A DNA stretch of 64,000 nucleotides from positions 2,567,001 through 2,631,000 of the forward strand of contig NZ_CP104694.1 of NCBI RefSeq assembly GCF_025398735.1, given 5' to 3'. The notes below the pieces were generated by a model, which had not been told where the DNA came from, made no database searches, and saw nothing but the letters and a program-made list of their open reading frames with translations. The position numbers and the translations under genes were made by a program. This document shows positions 16,482-26,300 of the stretch, piece after piece; the first letter of the stretch is position 1; each line of letters starts with the position of its first letter. Source of the stretch: Tahibacter amnicola. GTDB taxonomy: Bacteria; Pseudomonadota; Gammaproteobacteria; Xanthomonadales; Rhodanobacteraceae.

Positions 16482-18380
16482 ATGTCGTCTTCGCTCGTCC
16501 GATTCATTTCCACGATCGTGTGCCTGATGTGTGGTGTCATGCCGGCAGCGGCGCTGCCGGATGTCGATGTCGCCGATGCCTGGCTGGATGCCGACAACCG
16601 GCTCCAGGTTTCGCTGACCAATGACGGGGACACGCTTGTCTGGCCCGGGAAGGGCGGTCTGACGATCTTCATTGACGGGCGCGCCGTGATGTCCTATCGC
16701 CTGGGCGATCTGGCCGATGACGCGTTCCGGTATCCGGGCGGCGTGACGACGGTGTCCACCAATATCCGGCTGTTTGGTCCCTACCGTCGCGTGGGCATCG
16801 TCGTTGATCCGCACGACGACATCGTTGAAGCGATGGAGGTCCACAATTCCCATACGCATTCCCTGCTGCCCGCGCCACTCACCGGTTTTGATCTGGCGAT
16901 CGGGCCCATGCTTCGCAGTAGCGGGGGAGAACTGTGGATTCCGATTCGCAACCAGGGAAACGCGCGGACGCCAGCGGCGCATCCGGCGACGCTGACGATC
17001 CGCGTCGACGATGGCGCCACACGCACCATCGCGTTCGACGCCGGTAACATCCTGCCGGGTGGAACGCGGTGGGTGATGCCGTCACCAGCGATCGGCCTGC
17101 CGGCAGTACACCGTGTTCATGCAAGGCTGAATCCTGGTGCGTTCCTGCAGGATCTGGACTCGGTCAACAACACGGCAGAGGCCTGGCTGCCGATTTCGCC
17201 CGTGGTCGAGGAGGTGGAGCGGATCGCAGCGTTACCGGCGATCAGTGCCGCCATCGTATGGCACAACCACTCCGGCACGGCCGTACCGTACAACCGCTGG
17301 ACGGCGAGCCAGCGGCTGGATCTGCGCACGGCCGTAAACCGCCTGGAGAATGGCGACCCGGCGGGATTGCGCGTTCCTCCGGGGTTGCCCACTGCCGACA
17401 CACGCCTGATTGCGGATACCGATGCCTGGCGCATCTACGTCGCGCATGTGGCGCAAAGCCTGTGGGTGGAAGCGCGCGGCCTGGTTCCGTGGCGACTGAC
17501 CGCCATGTCCGCGTCCGATCGCTCCCTCCTGCTGGACAGCAACCACATCGTCCAGCCCTCGTTGCTGCGGCCGCCGATGTATTCCTTCTACGGCACGGTG
17601 GCGGACTGGTCACCCGAGTCGAGCTGGCAGTTCCTGACGGGTCTGGGCCTGCTCAAGAGCACGCACCGCGGAACCGTCGAGGCGCTGACGCGCTGGATGG
17701 CCGTGCATCTCTACCACGCCTTTGGCTCGACACCGCGGACGGAAATGTACGCCTATGCAGGGGCGGCACCGACGGACCGCATGCTTTATTCCATCGACGG
17801 CCAGTTGCACTGGACCCTGGGCTGCCATGGCACGTCCGGGCTGTATCGGGCCGTGCTCCGGGCGGCGAACATACCGGTGATGATCGAAAGGGATGACAGT
17901 TTCACCCACACGCGGCCGATATTTCCCTCCATCAACCTGGCGATGGTGCACGGCGATGATCCCTATCGCGAGCGCCTGCGCGACAGTGGCAATCCCTTGC
18001 CGATCTCCGTCGTGCTGAAGACGCCTGCCGAGATCGCCGCGCGCTACATTCACGCGCCGCTGGATTGCAACAGCACCGGTTGCAATACGCCAGCAGAGCA
18101 ATGGTCCTACAACGCTACGAAGGATTCGCTGAGCGCCTCGTTGGCGGCATTGAGCGACAACATTCTTGAGCCCTACGTCCGGGGTGGTCCCCTGGAGCTG
18201 GAGCGCGTACTGACCGGGACCGGTGCGACGGTACATCCCCTGTTCTCTCCGGCCGAACGCAGCGCTGCGCGCACGGCCGTCGAGGCGGAGCTGCGGCGCG
18301 TGGGCGGAGGCAGTCTTCCGCTCGGCCGTGACCGCGTGCTGCAACGGTTGAACGTGTTCGTCGAAAACACCGTGGAATAG
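16482..18380 (+). CDS. Exported transglutaminase-like superfamily protein with N-terminal CARDB-like domain
   Basis: A 632-residue protein from ATG 16482 with a signal peptide ending near AAALP. Residues about 25-235 look like two tandem CARDB/Ig-type domains (VDVADAWLDADNRLQVSLTN; LWIPIRNQGN; HRVHARLNPG). The remaining part is helical and contains LGCHGTSGLYRAVLRAA with Cys448, which matches the Cys-containing helix of transglutaminase-like cysteine proteases/peptidases. His476 and the MVHGDD segment with His490 and Asp492 are candidates for the rest of the triad. Superfamily assignment is inference from this motif. Such folds act as proteases, peptide N-glycanases or cross-linkers; activity here is unknown. 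Two extra cysteines (DCNSTGC) sit near residue 530. Confidence 0.65.
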   Translation: MSSSLVRFISTIVCLMCGVMPAAALPDVDVADAWLDADNRLQVSLTNDGDTLVWPGKGGLTIFIDGRAVMSYRLGDLADDAFRYPGGVTTVSTNIRLFGPYRRVGIVVDPHDDIVEAMEVHNSHTHSLLPAPLTGFDLAIGPMLRSSGGELWIPIRNQGNARTPAAHPATLTIRVDDGATRTIAFDAGNILPGGTRWVMPSPAIGLPAVHRVHARLNPGAFLQDLDSVNNTAEAWLPISPVVEEVERIAALPAISAAIVWHNHSGTAVPYNRWTASQRLDLRTAVNRLENGDPAGLRVPPGLPTADTRLIADTDAWRIYVAHVAQSLWVEARGLVPWRLTAMSASDRSLLLDSNHIVQPSLLRPPMYSFYGTVADWSPESSWQFLTGLGLLKSTHRGTVEALTRWMAVHLYHAFGSTPRTEMYAYAGAAPTDRMLYSIDGQLHWTLGCHGTSGLYRAVLRAANIPVMIERDDSFTHTRPIFPSINLAMVHGDDPYRERLRDSGNPLPISVVLKTPAEIAARYIHAPLDCNSTGCNTPAEQWSYNATKDSLSASLAALSDNILEPYVRGGPLELERVLTGTGATVHPLFSPAERSAARTAVEAELRRVGGGSLPLGRDRVLQRLNVFVENTVE

Positions 18381-18389
18381 GCCGTGGCG

Positions 18390-18887
18390 TCAGCGATCGC
18401 GCGGCCTAAGGCCGGCGATGGCGGCGAGGTAGGCGGTGCGAACCCGTTCCACGGCGGAATGATCCGGCCCTTCGGCCATGACGATCTCGCGGCCATCGGG
18501 CAGTGTGAGTACACATTGGAAGTATGGGTCGCCTTCGCTGTCGCGTCCGGCGGCGATGCGCGGCGGTGAAAGGTCGGCGGCGTGGCAGCGCAGCTCACGT
18601 GTCCGCGAGGGAAACCGTTCGCGAACGACGACTCCGGAAGCGGATACGCGAACGCAGATGCGGGCGAATGCGCAGGCCCAGACGGCGATGCCGATTCCGG
18701 CGATCCAGAACAGCAGGAGAATTGGCAAGCCCCATGCGCCTACTTGCGGAATCCCCCGTTCGCGCACGAAGAGATAGGTGAAGCAGAGCAGAAATGCCAG
18801 CCAGGTCGCGACGAAACCCCACACGAATACCGCCTTGTCATTGCGGAATTCGCTCCGGGGCGGGGCGTCGGCACCGTTGGTATCCAT
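18390..18887 (-). CDS. Two-helix membrane protein with cytosolic/periplasmic domain
   Basis: A 165-residue protein with two hydrophobic helices (about 22-42 and 51-75) followed by a roughly 85-residue beta-rich domain (ICVRVSASGVVVRERFP, YFQCVLTLPDGREIVMAEG). This layout resembles small PH-like-domain membrane proteins (YdbT/DUF2244 style), but no specific family could be assigned. The start ATG at 18887 precedes a polar N-terminus of about 20 residues. It converges on the transglutaminase-like gene with 9 bases between the stops. 234 bases separate it from the upstream LysR gene on the same strand. Confidence 0.68.
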   Translation of the reverse strand: MDTNGADAPPRSEFRNDKAVFVWGFVATWLAFLLCFTYLFVRERGIPQVGAWGLPILLLFWIAGIGIAVWACAFARICVRVSASGVVVRERFPSRTRELRCHAADLSPPRIAAGRDSEGDPYFQCVLTLPDGREIVMAEGPDHSAVERVRTAYLAAIAGLRPRDR

Positions 18888-19121
18888 CCGTTGTACGGTA
18901 TAGCACGAGGCGCCGGTGTCCGCAGCTTTGGCGCCGGGGCGGCACCATCGGCTCGGGCTCGCCGCAGAGGCGTACGCCCTTGCACTTCAGTGTGTCCGGG
19001 CATTCCCCGGCGATGTTCGTGCTGATGAAGTCCGTGGCCGGAATGCCCTGCGGAGGGGCTTACTGATGAAGGCGTGCTTACGGAAATCCGTCGGCTCGTG
19101 GACAAGCTCGACACGGTCGCG

Positions 19122-20072
19122 CTAGCGAACAGGCTTCGGCTCGGACGCTCCGAACGCATCGGCCAGATGATGTTGCCAGCCATGGGCCTTGCTGGGACGC
19201 CACACGAGCGAAATGTTCTCCACGCAGTTGGCGGCGCCGTCACGGATGACCACCTGCAGAAGATCCTGCCCGACGAGTGCAAAGTCCGGCAGGTAGGCCA
19301 ATGCCAACCCATCGCGGACGAGTGTGAGCAATACCTGGAGGTCGTCCACCCAGTAGCGGATCCGCCGCGGATGGCGTTGCTGGTTCCACCCGTCGGCCGC
19401 GGCGCCCTGTTCGGCGCCGCAGAAGATGGATCGGCTGGGACAGGCGAAGTCATGACCCAGTACCGCTGTCATTTCCGTGTAAATCGTTTTTGCGGCAAGG
19501 CTGACCGTCGTGGTGCCCTGGCTGCGCCGCGCGAGTGGATGCTGCCGGGAAGCGGCCAGCTGCATGGCGAGGATGCCCAGTGGCACGGTGGCACGGTCCC
19601 GTTGCGATCCGGCACCGGCTTCATTCAACGCCTGTTGCGTCACCAGCGCGACGTCGACCTCGCCGCGGTGGAATGCGGCGAGCGCCTCGTTCTCGAAATG
19701 CGGTACGAAGGTGAGGGCACTGGACGGATATCGCTGTGTCAGCCGTTGGGCGATCTGCGGGCCGAAGCGCCACTGCAATACTGGCGGTGCGGCAATCCGG
19801 GCATGGATCCGGTTCTGGGCGCCGAGAAACTCACAGCGAGTATCTTCCGCCAGTTGAACCAGTTGCATACCGCGTGCGAGCAGACGCTCGCCTGCCGGAT
19901 TGAGGCGCAGCGATTTGCCGATGCGGTCGAAGGCGACGATGCTCAGGGCACTTTCCAGTCGTCGGATGGCCTTGGAGAGCGCCGAGGGGGTCTGGTGCAG
20001 TTCCGTGGCGGCGCGGTGGAGATTGCCGTGCCGTGCAACCACGAGGAAGACACGCAGGTCGGCCAGGTCCAT
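19122..20072 (-). CDS. LysR-family transcriptional regulator
   Basis: A 316-residue protein with the LysR winged-helix N-terminus (MDLADLRVFLVVARHG, AATELHQTPSALSKAIRRLE, LFDRI-type AFDRIGKSLRLNPAGERLL at residues 1-65) and the periplasmic-binding-protein-like effector domain (about 90-300). It is divergent from the metallo-beta-lactamase-fold gene, with 125 bases between the two starts. By the usual LysR logic it is likely to control that gene and itself; the effector is unknown. A cysteine in FACPSRSIFCGAE is notable but not diagnostic. Confidence 0.9.
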   Translation of the reverse strand: MDLADLRVFLVVARHGNLHRAATELHQTPSALSKAIRRLESALSIVAFDRIGKSLRLNPAGERLLARGMQLVQLAEDTRCEFLGAQNRIHARIAAPPVLQWRFGPQIAQRLTQRYPSSALTFVPHFENEALAAFHRGEVDVALVTQQALNEAGAGSQRDRATVPLGILAMQLAASRQHPLARRSQGTTTVSLAAKTIYTEMTAVLGHDFACPSRSIFCGAEQGAAADGWNQQRHPRRIRYWVDDLQVLLTLVRDGLALAYLPDFALVGQDLLQVVIRDGAANCVENISLVWRPSKAHGWQHHLADAFGASEPKPVR

Positions 20073-20197
20073 GAAATGCTCCGCGGGTCGAATCTGGCAA
20101 GTCTAGTTCCCCGGTGGAAACGATTGGTGAAAAACAGTTGCTTCCCGCGCCCCAGCCGGGTGCCCACACTGGCGCCCATGTCTTGGCGTGGAATCCC

Positions 20198-21679
20198 ATG
20201 ATGCAACCCTGGTTTCGCCTGAAATACCGCGGAATCCTCGCGCTTTTCCTGGTGGCGGCAGCACCGGTCGTCGGGGCCGCGTCATTGCAATTTCCGGCGC
20301 AGTGGGTCCACGGGATGGTCGGTGAGCCCGTGCTGCAGGTCCACGAGGCGGCGCCCGGGACCTGGATCCTGCGCCAGTCCAGGCGCAGCCATTTCGAAGC
20401 CCCGTTCCTGTACCTGCTGGCTGGCGAGAAGCGGGCGTTGCTGCTCGATACCGGGGCCGAGCCCCAGGCGGGGCCGCCGTTGCCCTTGCGCGAAACCATC
20501 GACCGGTTGCTGGCCGAATGGTCGGCCACGCGGAGCCGTGGTCCATTTCCGTTGATCGTCGCCCATACGCACGCCCACAAGGATCACGTCTTTGGCGACG
20601 CCCAGTTCCACGATCGGGCGGATACGCAGGTGGTCGGTACGAAACGCGAGGAGGTTGCGGCGTTCTTCGGCCTGCCACGATGGCCGCAGGGCGAAGCGAT
20701 GGTGGACCTGGGGCAACGCCCCCTCATCATCGTGCCGTTGCCGGGGCACGAGCCGTCGCACATTGCCATCTACGACGCAGCAACCCGGTCGCTCCTGAGC
20801 GGCGACTCCCTGTATCCGGGCCTGCTGACTGTGCGCGACTGGCAGGCCTATCGCGCCAGCGCCGCCAGCCTGGCCGCCTTCGTCGGGCGTCACGACGTAC
20901 AGCATGTGCTCGGCGCACACATCGAAGCGCGGTCGACAGCGCGCCAGCTGTATCCGCTGGAAACGGCGTACCAGCCTGATGAGCATGTGCTGGCATTGCA
21001 GGCGTCCCACGTGCGCGAACTGGCACAGGCCACCGCACGCCTGGGCGACTTCGTCGCGGACGAGGTGCACGACGATTTCACCCTGACACGGGTCTCGCCG
21101 CCGTCGGCCGATCACCCCTCGACCCACGGCATGGTGCTGTTCGGGCAGCGCGAGGTATACCTGTCCCATATGCCCATGTTCCACAGTCCGCACGACTACC
21201 AGCTGATCCTTGAGGCCGAACTCCCGCCGGACGTTCTGGCGGCCTGGCGCCAGGACGCCGCGAAGCATCCGGACACGTTCTATTCGATCGCGCCCACCGG
21301 TGCGTGGGTGCTGACCGAAGGCATCGCGGAGGGCAAGACGTTTGCAGCTGACCTCTTCCGCGGGCATTTCGAACGCGGCGGCGCACGCCTGTTGCAGAAC
21401 GTGACCGTGACCGTCAAGCGACTCATCCACTTCCGGCGATTCGAGGCGGGACAAGCGCCAGCAGGGCGGTGGATCCCCTTCGGATCGAACGACGAGTCCT
21501 ATCTGGCGCACCGGATCGAGGGCGCACCGGACATGGACCAGATCGTCATGCTGTCCGGCGCCCCCGGTGGTGAAGAATGGGCGCATGGCAACGGCGGCGC
21601 TCTTGCCGCTGGCGATCGTGTGGGCACCGAATCGGTCCGCCGCGTGATCTACACGGAATTCGATGATCTCAAGCAATAG
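20198..21679 (+). CDS. Exported metallo-beta-lactamase-fold hydrolase with extra C-terminal domain
   Basis: A 493-residue protein from ATG 20198 (a second ATG is adjacent) with a signal peptide ending near VVGAAS. The metallo-beta-lactamase fold (about 30-270) has the metal motif HTHAHKDH at 123-130, the third ligand His in LPGHEPSHIAI, Asp in LLSGDSLYPG and a late His in LGAHIEA. A second domain (about 310-493) contains the LSHMPMFHSPHDYQ block I associate with uncharacterised proteins. Both together are about 200 residues longer than a simple MBL hydrolase, so this is a fusion. Substrate is unknown. Divergent to the LysR gene, which probably regulates it. Confidence 0.8.
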   Translation: MMQPWFRLKYRGILALFLVAAAPVVGAASLQFPAQWVHGMVGEPVLQVHEAAPGTWILRQSRRSHFEAPFLYLLAGEKRALLLDTGAEPQAGPPLPLRETIDRLLAEWSATRSRGPFPLIVAHTHAHKDHVFGDAQFHDRADTQVVGTKREEVAAFFGLPRWPQGEAMVDLGQRPLIIVPLPGHEPSHIAIYDAATRSLLSGDSLYPGLLTVRDWQAYRASAASLAAFVGRHDVQHVLGAHIEARSTARQLYPLETAYQPDEHVLALQASHVRELAQATARLGDFVADEVHDDFTLTRVSPPSADHPSTHGMVLFGQREVYLSHMPMFHSPHDYQLILEAELPPDVLAAWRQDAAKHPDTFYSIAPTGAWVLTEGIAEGKTFAADLFRGHFERGGARLLQNVTVTVKRLIHFRRFEAGQAPAGRWIPFGSNDESYLAHRIEGAPDMDQIVMLSGAPGGEEWAHGNGGALAAGDRVGTESVRRVIYTEFDDLKQ

Positions 21680-21686
21680 GCATGCG

Positions 21687-22601
21687 TCAATGCGCGTCGT
21701 CGCTGGATGCCAGTGGCGAGGTCGGTGCACGGCGGCGCTGCCACAAGCTGTGCCCGGTGACGATGGCCAGCCCGCTCCAGATGAACACGAAGCTCATCAG
21801 CCGGTCGCGATCAAACGGCTCGTGATACACGAACACCGCCAGCAGGAATACCAGGCTCGGTGAGGCGTACTGGAGAAAGCCCAGGCTCGTCAGCGGAATG
21901 CGCTGCACGCCTGCAGCAAAAAGGCTTAGTGGCACCGCGGTGAGAACGCCACCCAGGACCAGCAGCAAAGACAGGGATGTGCCGGCGTGCACGAACAGCC
22001 CGGCTCCGGTCCATTCGAGCCACACCAGGTAGATCAGTGCCAGTGGCACCAGGGCCACTGTTTCCACCAGAAACCCGTTCAGCGCATTGACGCAGGTGTG
22101 TTTCCGGATCAGGCCATACAGGCCGAAGCTCAGGGCCAGCCCCAGTGCAATCCACGGCAGCTCGCCGCGGGCGACGATCAACCAGATCACGCCGACGGCA
22201 GCCAGCACCAGGGCCGCCAGCTGCACGCGCGACAGGCGTTCGCGCAGCACCAACACACCCAGTGCGATCGTGAAGAGCGGGTTGATGAAATACCCCAGGC
22301 TGGTGTCCAGCACGCGATCGTGCGTGATGGCCCAGGTATAGATGAACCAGTTCGTGCTCACCAGCAGCGCCGAAGCCAGCAATAACCCCAAAAGGCGCGG
22401 TGTGCGGATGATCTGGCCGAACTGCCAGGGCTGGCGGAGCAGCAGGATGAGGAGCAGCGCGACTGGCGTCGACCAGACGATGCGATGCGCAAGAATTTCC
22501 TGCGCCGGCACCGTCGCGACGGCCTTGAAGTAGATCGGAATGAGGCCCCAGATCAGGTAGGCGCTGGCGGCCAGCAGCAGACCGCGGCGTTGCTCGGACA
22601 T
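21687..22601 (-). CDS. rarD: EamA-family transporter RarD
   Basis: A 304-residue inner-membrane protein with ten predicted helices in two EamA repeats. The N-terminus MSEQRRGLLLAASAYLIWGL with IPIYFKAV and EILAHRIVWS is characteristic of RarD (chloramphenicol-sensitive protein RarD family) among drug/metabolite transporters. ATG 22601 was chosen because it gives the standard RarD N-terminus; the in-frame extension to 22652 lacks conservation. The natural substrate of RarD is not established. Its 3' end converges on the MBL-fold gene, leaving 7 bases between the stops. Confidence 0.92.
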   Translation of the reverse strand: MSEQRRGLLLAASAYLIWGLIPIYFKAVATVPAQEILAHRIVWSTPVALLLILLLRQPWQFGQIIRTPRLLGLLLASALLVSTNWFIYTWAITHDRVLDTSLGYFINPLFTIALGVLVLRERLSRVQLAALVLAAVGVIWLIVARGELPWIALGLALSFGLYGLIRKHTCVNALNGFLVETVALVPLALIYLVWLEWTGAGLFVHAGTSLSLLLVLGGVLTAVPLSLFAAGVQRIPLTSLGFLQYASPSLVFLLAVFVYHEPFDRDRLMSFVFIWSGLAIVTGHSLWQRRRAPTSPLASSDDAH

Positions 22602-22789
22602 GACCATCACGACACTCGGTTCGGCCGGATACCTTATCCATACGCCAGCCATCGGGAAATGGCGATGGGTTATGCGGACTCGACCGATCCCCCTGTCGCC
22701 ACGCGAGCGGTCAATCCCTGGGGCGGTACCGGGCGATCAGGACGCGCGCCGGGCTTTACCACTCGGCCAGTGTCGTCTCCATCTCCGTC

Positions 22790-22915
22790 AGCGCGACGGT
22801 TTCGCTCGCCCTGGGGAATCAGCAGCCATCAGGGAATGATGTTGCGGTTCCACGCGTTGACGATGGCGTCAACGGGTTGATCCAGGAGGTCACCATCGAT
22901 GAGCCCAGGTGTCAT
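22790..22915 (-). pseudogene. Macro-domain protein remnant (N-terminal fragment)
   Basis: Starting at ATG 22915 the minus strand reads MTPGLIDGDLLDQPVDAIVN then AWNRNIIP, stop, WLLIPQG. This is the first strand and loop of a macro (ADP-ribose-binding) domain; intact relatives have two Trp after NRNIIP, so one TGG has become TGA. After IPQG the homology disappears, and a short out-of-frame ALTEMETTLAEW followed by a stop may be the old C-terminus, implying an internal deletion. Only about 35 of roughly 150-180 codons remain, so it cannot be functional. It lies at the left edge of the RHS island. Confidence 0.7.
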
Positions 22916-23373
22916 GGGTGAGTGCCGTAAGAAGGGCAGGCTTCGAAGATATATACAATTAGAGATGTATCGTTTGAAGCTCTTGTTTAGAGCAAATCGA
23001 TGCGACCTTGCTCTGGTTTGGCGCGCGTCGGGTGATCTCCATCGTTTAGGGTTGACTTTATAGGCATACCCTTCCACCACGCGCTTTCCGTCCACGCGAT
23101 GTTGCGTCCACTGCGTACCGACCGGATGTGCCATAAATCCGTTCGAGTTGGCACGGCGACCCCACTATTCTCCGTGCCCTTTGCCGATTCGCCCTGTCTG
23201 TGCGCGTGCGACACCGTACGTGCGTACTGACCTGATGCGTGCGAGCGGATGGTGATCATCGGGCGTGATCATCTTCCTTCTGATTTTCCGAATAGGACTG
23301 TGCGCCGCTCCCCGGCTGGGGTGTCGGTATCGGCTGCCTGTGTCCCTGACTTTGATTTGACCGAGGATTTTTC
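22916..23373. other. AT-richer region upstream of RHS gene with nested inverted repeats
   Basis: 458 bases without a gene, noticeably poorer in GC than its surroundings around 22930-23000. It contains GCTCT-TGTTT-AGAGC (22979-22993). The AGAGCAA of that hairpin (22989-22995) can instead pair with TTGCTCT (23008-23014), giving mutually exclusive stems. A TTGACT occurs in GGGTTGACTTTATAGG near 23050, but no good -10 at proper spacing was found. The promoter of the RHS gene should lie here. Confidence 0.45.
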
Positions 23374-26300
23374 GTGGGTATTCCTGACGCTGTAACGGGC
23401 GGGGCGCATGGCGCTCCGACGTCGGCGCGCTGTGGCTTTGTGTCACGGATGCGACGGGTATTGATGGGATTGTGTGGTCTGGTGACGGCGGGACTGTCGC
23501 TGCAGGCCGCGGCGGCGGTGTCGCCGCCGGATCCGGCGGTGTGTCCGGCCAGTACGCCGGTGCTCGATTCGGGCTCGACGAAGATTTTCCCGGGCCACTG
23601 GCATAACCCGCAGCGTCACGGGACGGGGTGGGATTTCTACTTCACCGAAGGCGGCAGCGTGCTGATGGGGTATTGGTATACCTACGACAGCGTGACGCGT
23701 GCGCCGGTGTGGTACATGGTGACGGCGCCGGTGATCGCAGGCTCGGATACCTGGGCGGGGACGCTGAACAAGATCACGTTGCCGCAGAGCGGTCCGAACG
23801 CGGGCCGTGTGCAGGCCACGCCGATCGGATCGGTGGCGGGGCGCACCTACGGTGGCACTGCGACGAAGATGGCGGTGCGCTGGGCGATCGACGGTGTGAT
23901 GAACAACCCGCCGAGCGAGTGCCTGTACGACCTGTTCCGCGAGTCCAAGATCACCGCGCCGCAGCCGGGTGCGGTGGATCCGACGTACACGGGCAACTGG
24001 GCCGATCCGCAGCACCTGGGCTGGGGCATCAACCTGTCGGTGGCGAACCTGGGCAGCGCGATCGCCGAGACCGAGAAGGCGGTGATCTACGACGCCGCAG
24101 GCCAGCCGGTGTGGCTGATGGCGACAGCGGTGGGCGCTCCGTCCTCCGACACGATGAGCGCGCCGCGGCTGCTGCTGTACCGCTCGAGCAAGTACCGGGT
24201 GGACCAGGCGTGCGAAGACAACCTCAACACGCCGGTGAACGAGTGCGTGCAGGTGTGGGATGACACCACGCGCAGCCACAACGCGGGTACCGGCGCGTGC
24301 ACGGCGGCGTTCAGTGATCCGGGCCAGCTGCTGCGGCGGCTGGGCCACCGCTTCACGAGCGCGACAGAGGGCCAGGCGAGCCTGGTGGTGAAGGTGGCGG
24401 CGCGCCTGTGCGACGGCGTGACGACGCTCAACAACGCGGCGATCAACTGGCCCGGTACGGTGGCGCTGCCGCCGTCGAACACCGCGCAGGGCAATCCGGC
24501 GACGTTGGCCAAGCAGTCGGGCGTGACGCACGTATACGTCAATTCCCCGGTGTGCATGGCCCCTTCGGCGGTGGCCTCGTGCAACGTGCTGGTGTCGTGG
24601 GCGTCGCTGACGACGGGTAACCGGCTGTACCGGGTGAACGGCACGTCAGCGACGCTGGTGTCGAGCGTGGGCGCGGGCACCCTGACCGACGCGCTGCCGG
24701 TGGGCTCGCGGGTGCAGTACGAACTGCGCAACAGCGGTGGCGTGGCGCTGGCGACCTCGGCGGAAGTGGTGGTGACGGCACCGGCGCTGGATGGCGGCGA
24801 CTCGACCCTGGGGCCGCCGGATGCGGCGCCGGGTGCGGCCGCGATGGCCGAGCCGTCGCTGGACCTGGCCTCGGACACGGTCGGTGCGCTGGCCGGTGAG
24901 TTCAAGGTGGACGAGGGCGGCAATGCGACCTACCGCATCCCGCTGTTCACCCCGCCAGGCCGTGGCGGCCTGGCCCCGCCGGTGGCGCTGAGCTACCACA
25001 GCGGTGCCGGTGAGGGACGCCTGGGCATGGGCTTCTCGCTGGAGGCGGCCGGCGCGATCCAGCGTTGCCGCTCGGGCACCGAGTTCGGTGACCCGGCAGC
25101 CAGCAGCGGCCAGCTGGACCAGTTGTGCCTGGACGGCCAGCGCCTGCTGCTGGTGCGCGGCCAGGCGCAGCAGGTGGGTGCGGAATACCGCACGGAGATC
25201 GAGTCGTTCCAGCGCGTGAAGATCGTGCAGGCGTCGCCGCTGGTGTTCACGGTGGAAGGCAAGGACGGTTCGCTGCGTCGCTACGGCGGCAGCGGCGGCA
25301 CGCTGACGGGCCATAACCAGGGCAGCGTGGCGGTGGCCTGGCTGCAGACCGAACACCGCGATGCCTCGGGCAACGCATTGACCTACACCTACGCCAGCGG
25401 CAACGGCGAGCGGGTTCTGAGCACCATCAGCTACCAGGGGGGTAGCATCGATTTTGCGTACCGCGCCTCGGGCCGGTACGACATCAGTCATTCGAGCGCG
25501 GGCGACACGGTCAGCAGCCAGCTGCTGACGGCGGTGACGGTGAAGGGAGCGGACGGCAGCGTGCTGCGCCACTACCCGGTGACCTATCGCGATGCGTTCA
25601 GCGAACTGAGCGGCACGCTGGTGCGGCCGCGCGTGCAGACAATCCGCGAGTGTGCCGATACGGGCGAGACGGTGTGTTACCCGGGAACGCGGTTTGACTG
25701 GCAGGAAGTGTCGGGCAACGTCGATACGGGCAACACCGATGCCCAGGGCGGCAAGCGCTTCCCGAACCTGCGCTTCCATCGCCTGGGTGACTTTGACGGC
25801 GACGGCCGCGCGGACATCGCGTGGATCGACGCGGGCCGGCGCGTGTCGGTGACCTACTCGCGGCCGGACAGCCGCGGGATCAACTTCTCGCCGAACACGG
25901 CGCTGGTGACGCTGGACGGATCGGGTCGGGGCACGCTGGAGGTGTTCGACCTGGATGCAGACGGCTATGACGACATCGTGTACCTGACGCGCGGTGCCTC
26001 GGGCCGGCTCAGCTGGATCCTGCGCCGCTCGACCGGTGCGGGTTTCGCGCCGGAAGAAGTGCTGCTGGCGGACGTGGCCAACGGTGTGGCGAACGAGATG
26101 ATCGTGGAATCGTCGCTGGTGGACCACAGTGGCGACGGCCTGCCGGACCTGATGTTCTGGGCGGGCCTGCCGCAGGTGGCGCTGATGGAACACGTGCGCA
26201 CGGACGTGAATCGGCCGCTGCGCTTCGTGGCGCCGATCGGGGTGAAGTTCGAAGACCAGTTCCCGTACCAGAGCGGCTGCGCATCGGCGCTGTCGATGCC

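Noticed and set aside
20282-21730. A 482-codon minus-strand frame opposite the MBL-fold gene
   Set aside because: Shadow composition, while the plus-strand protein has the HxHxxxDH metal motif and signal peptide.
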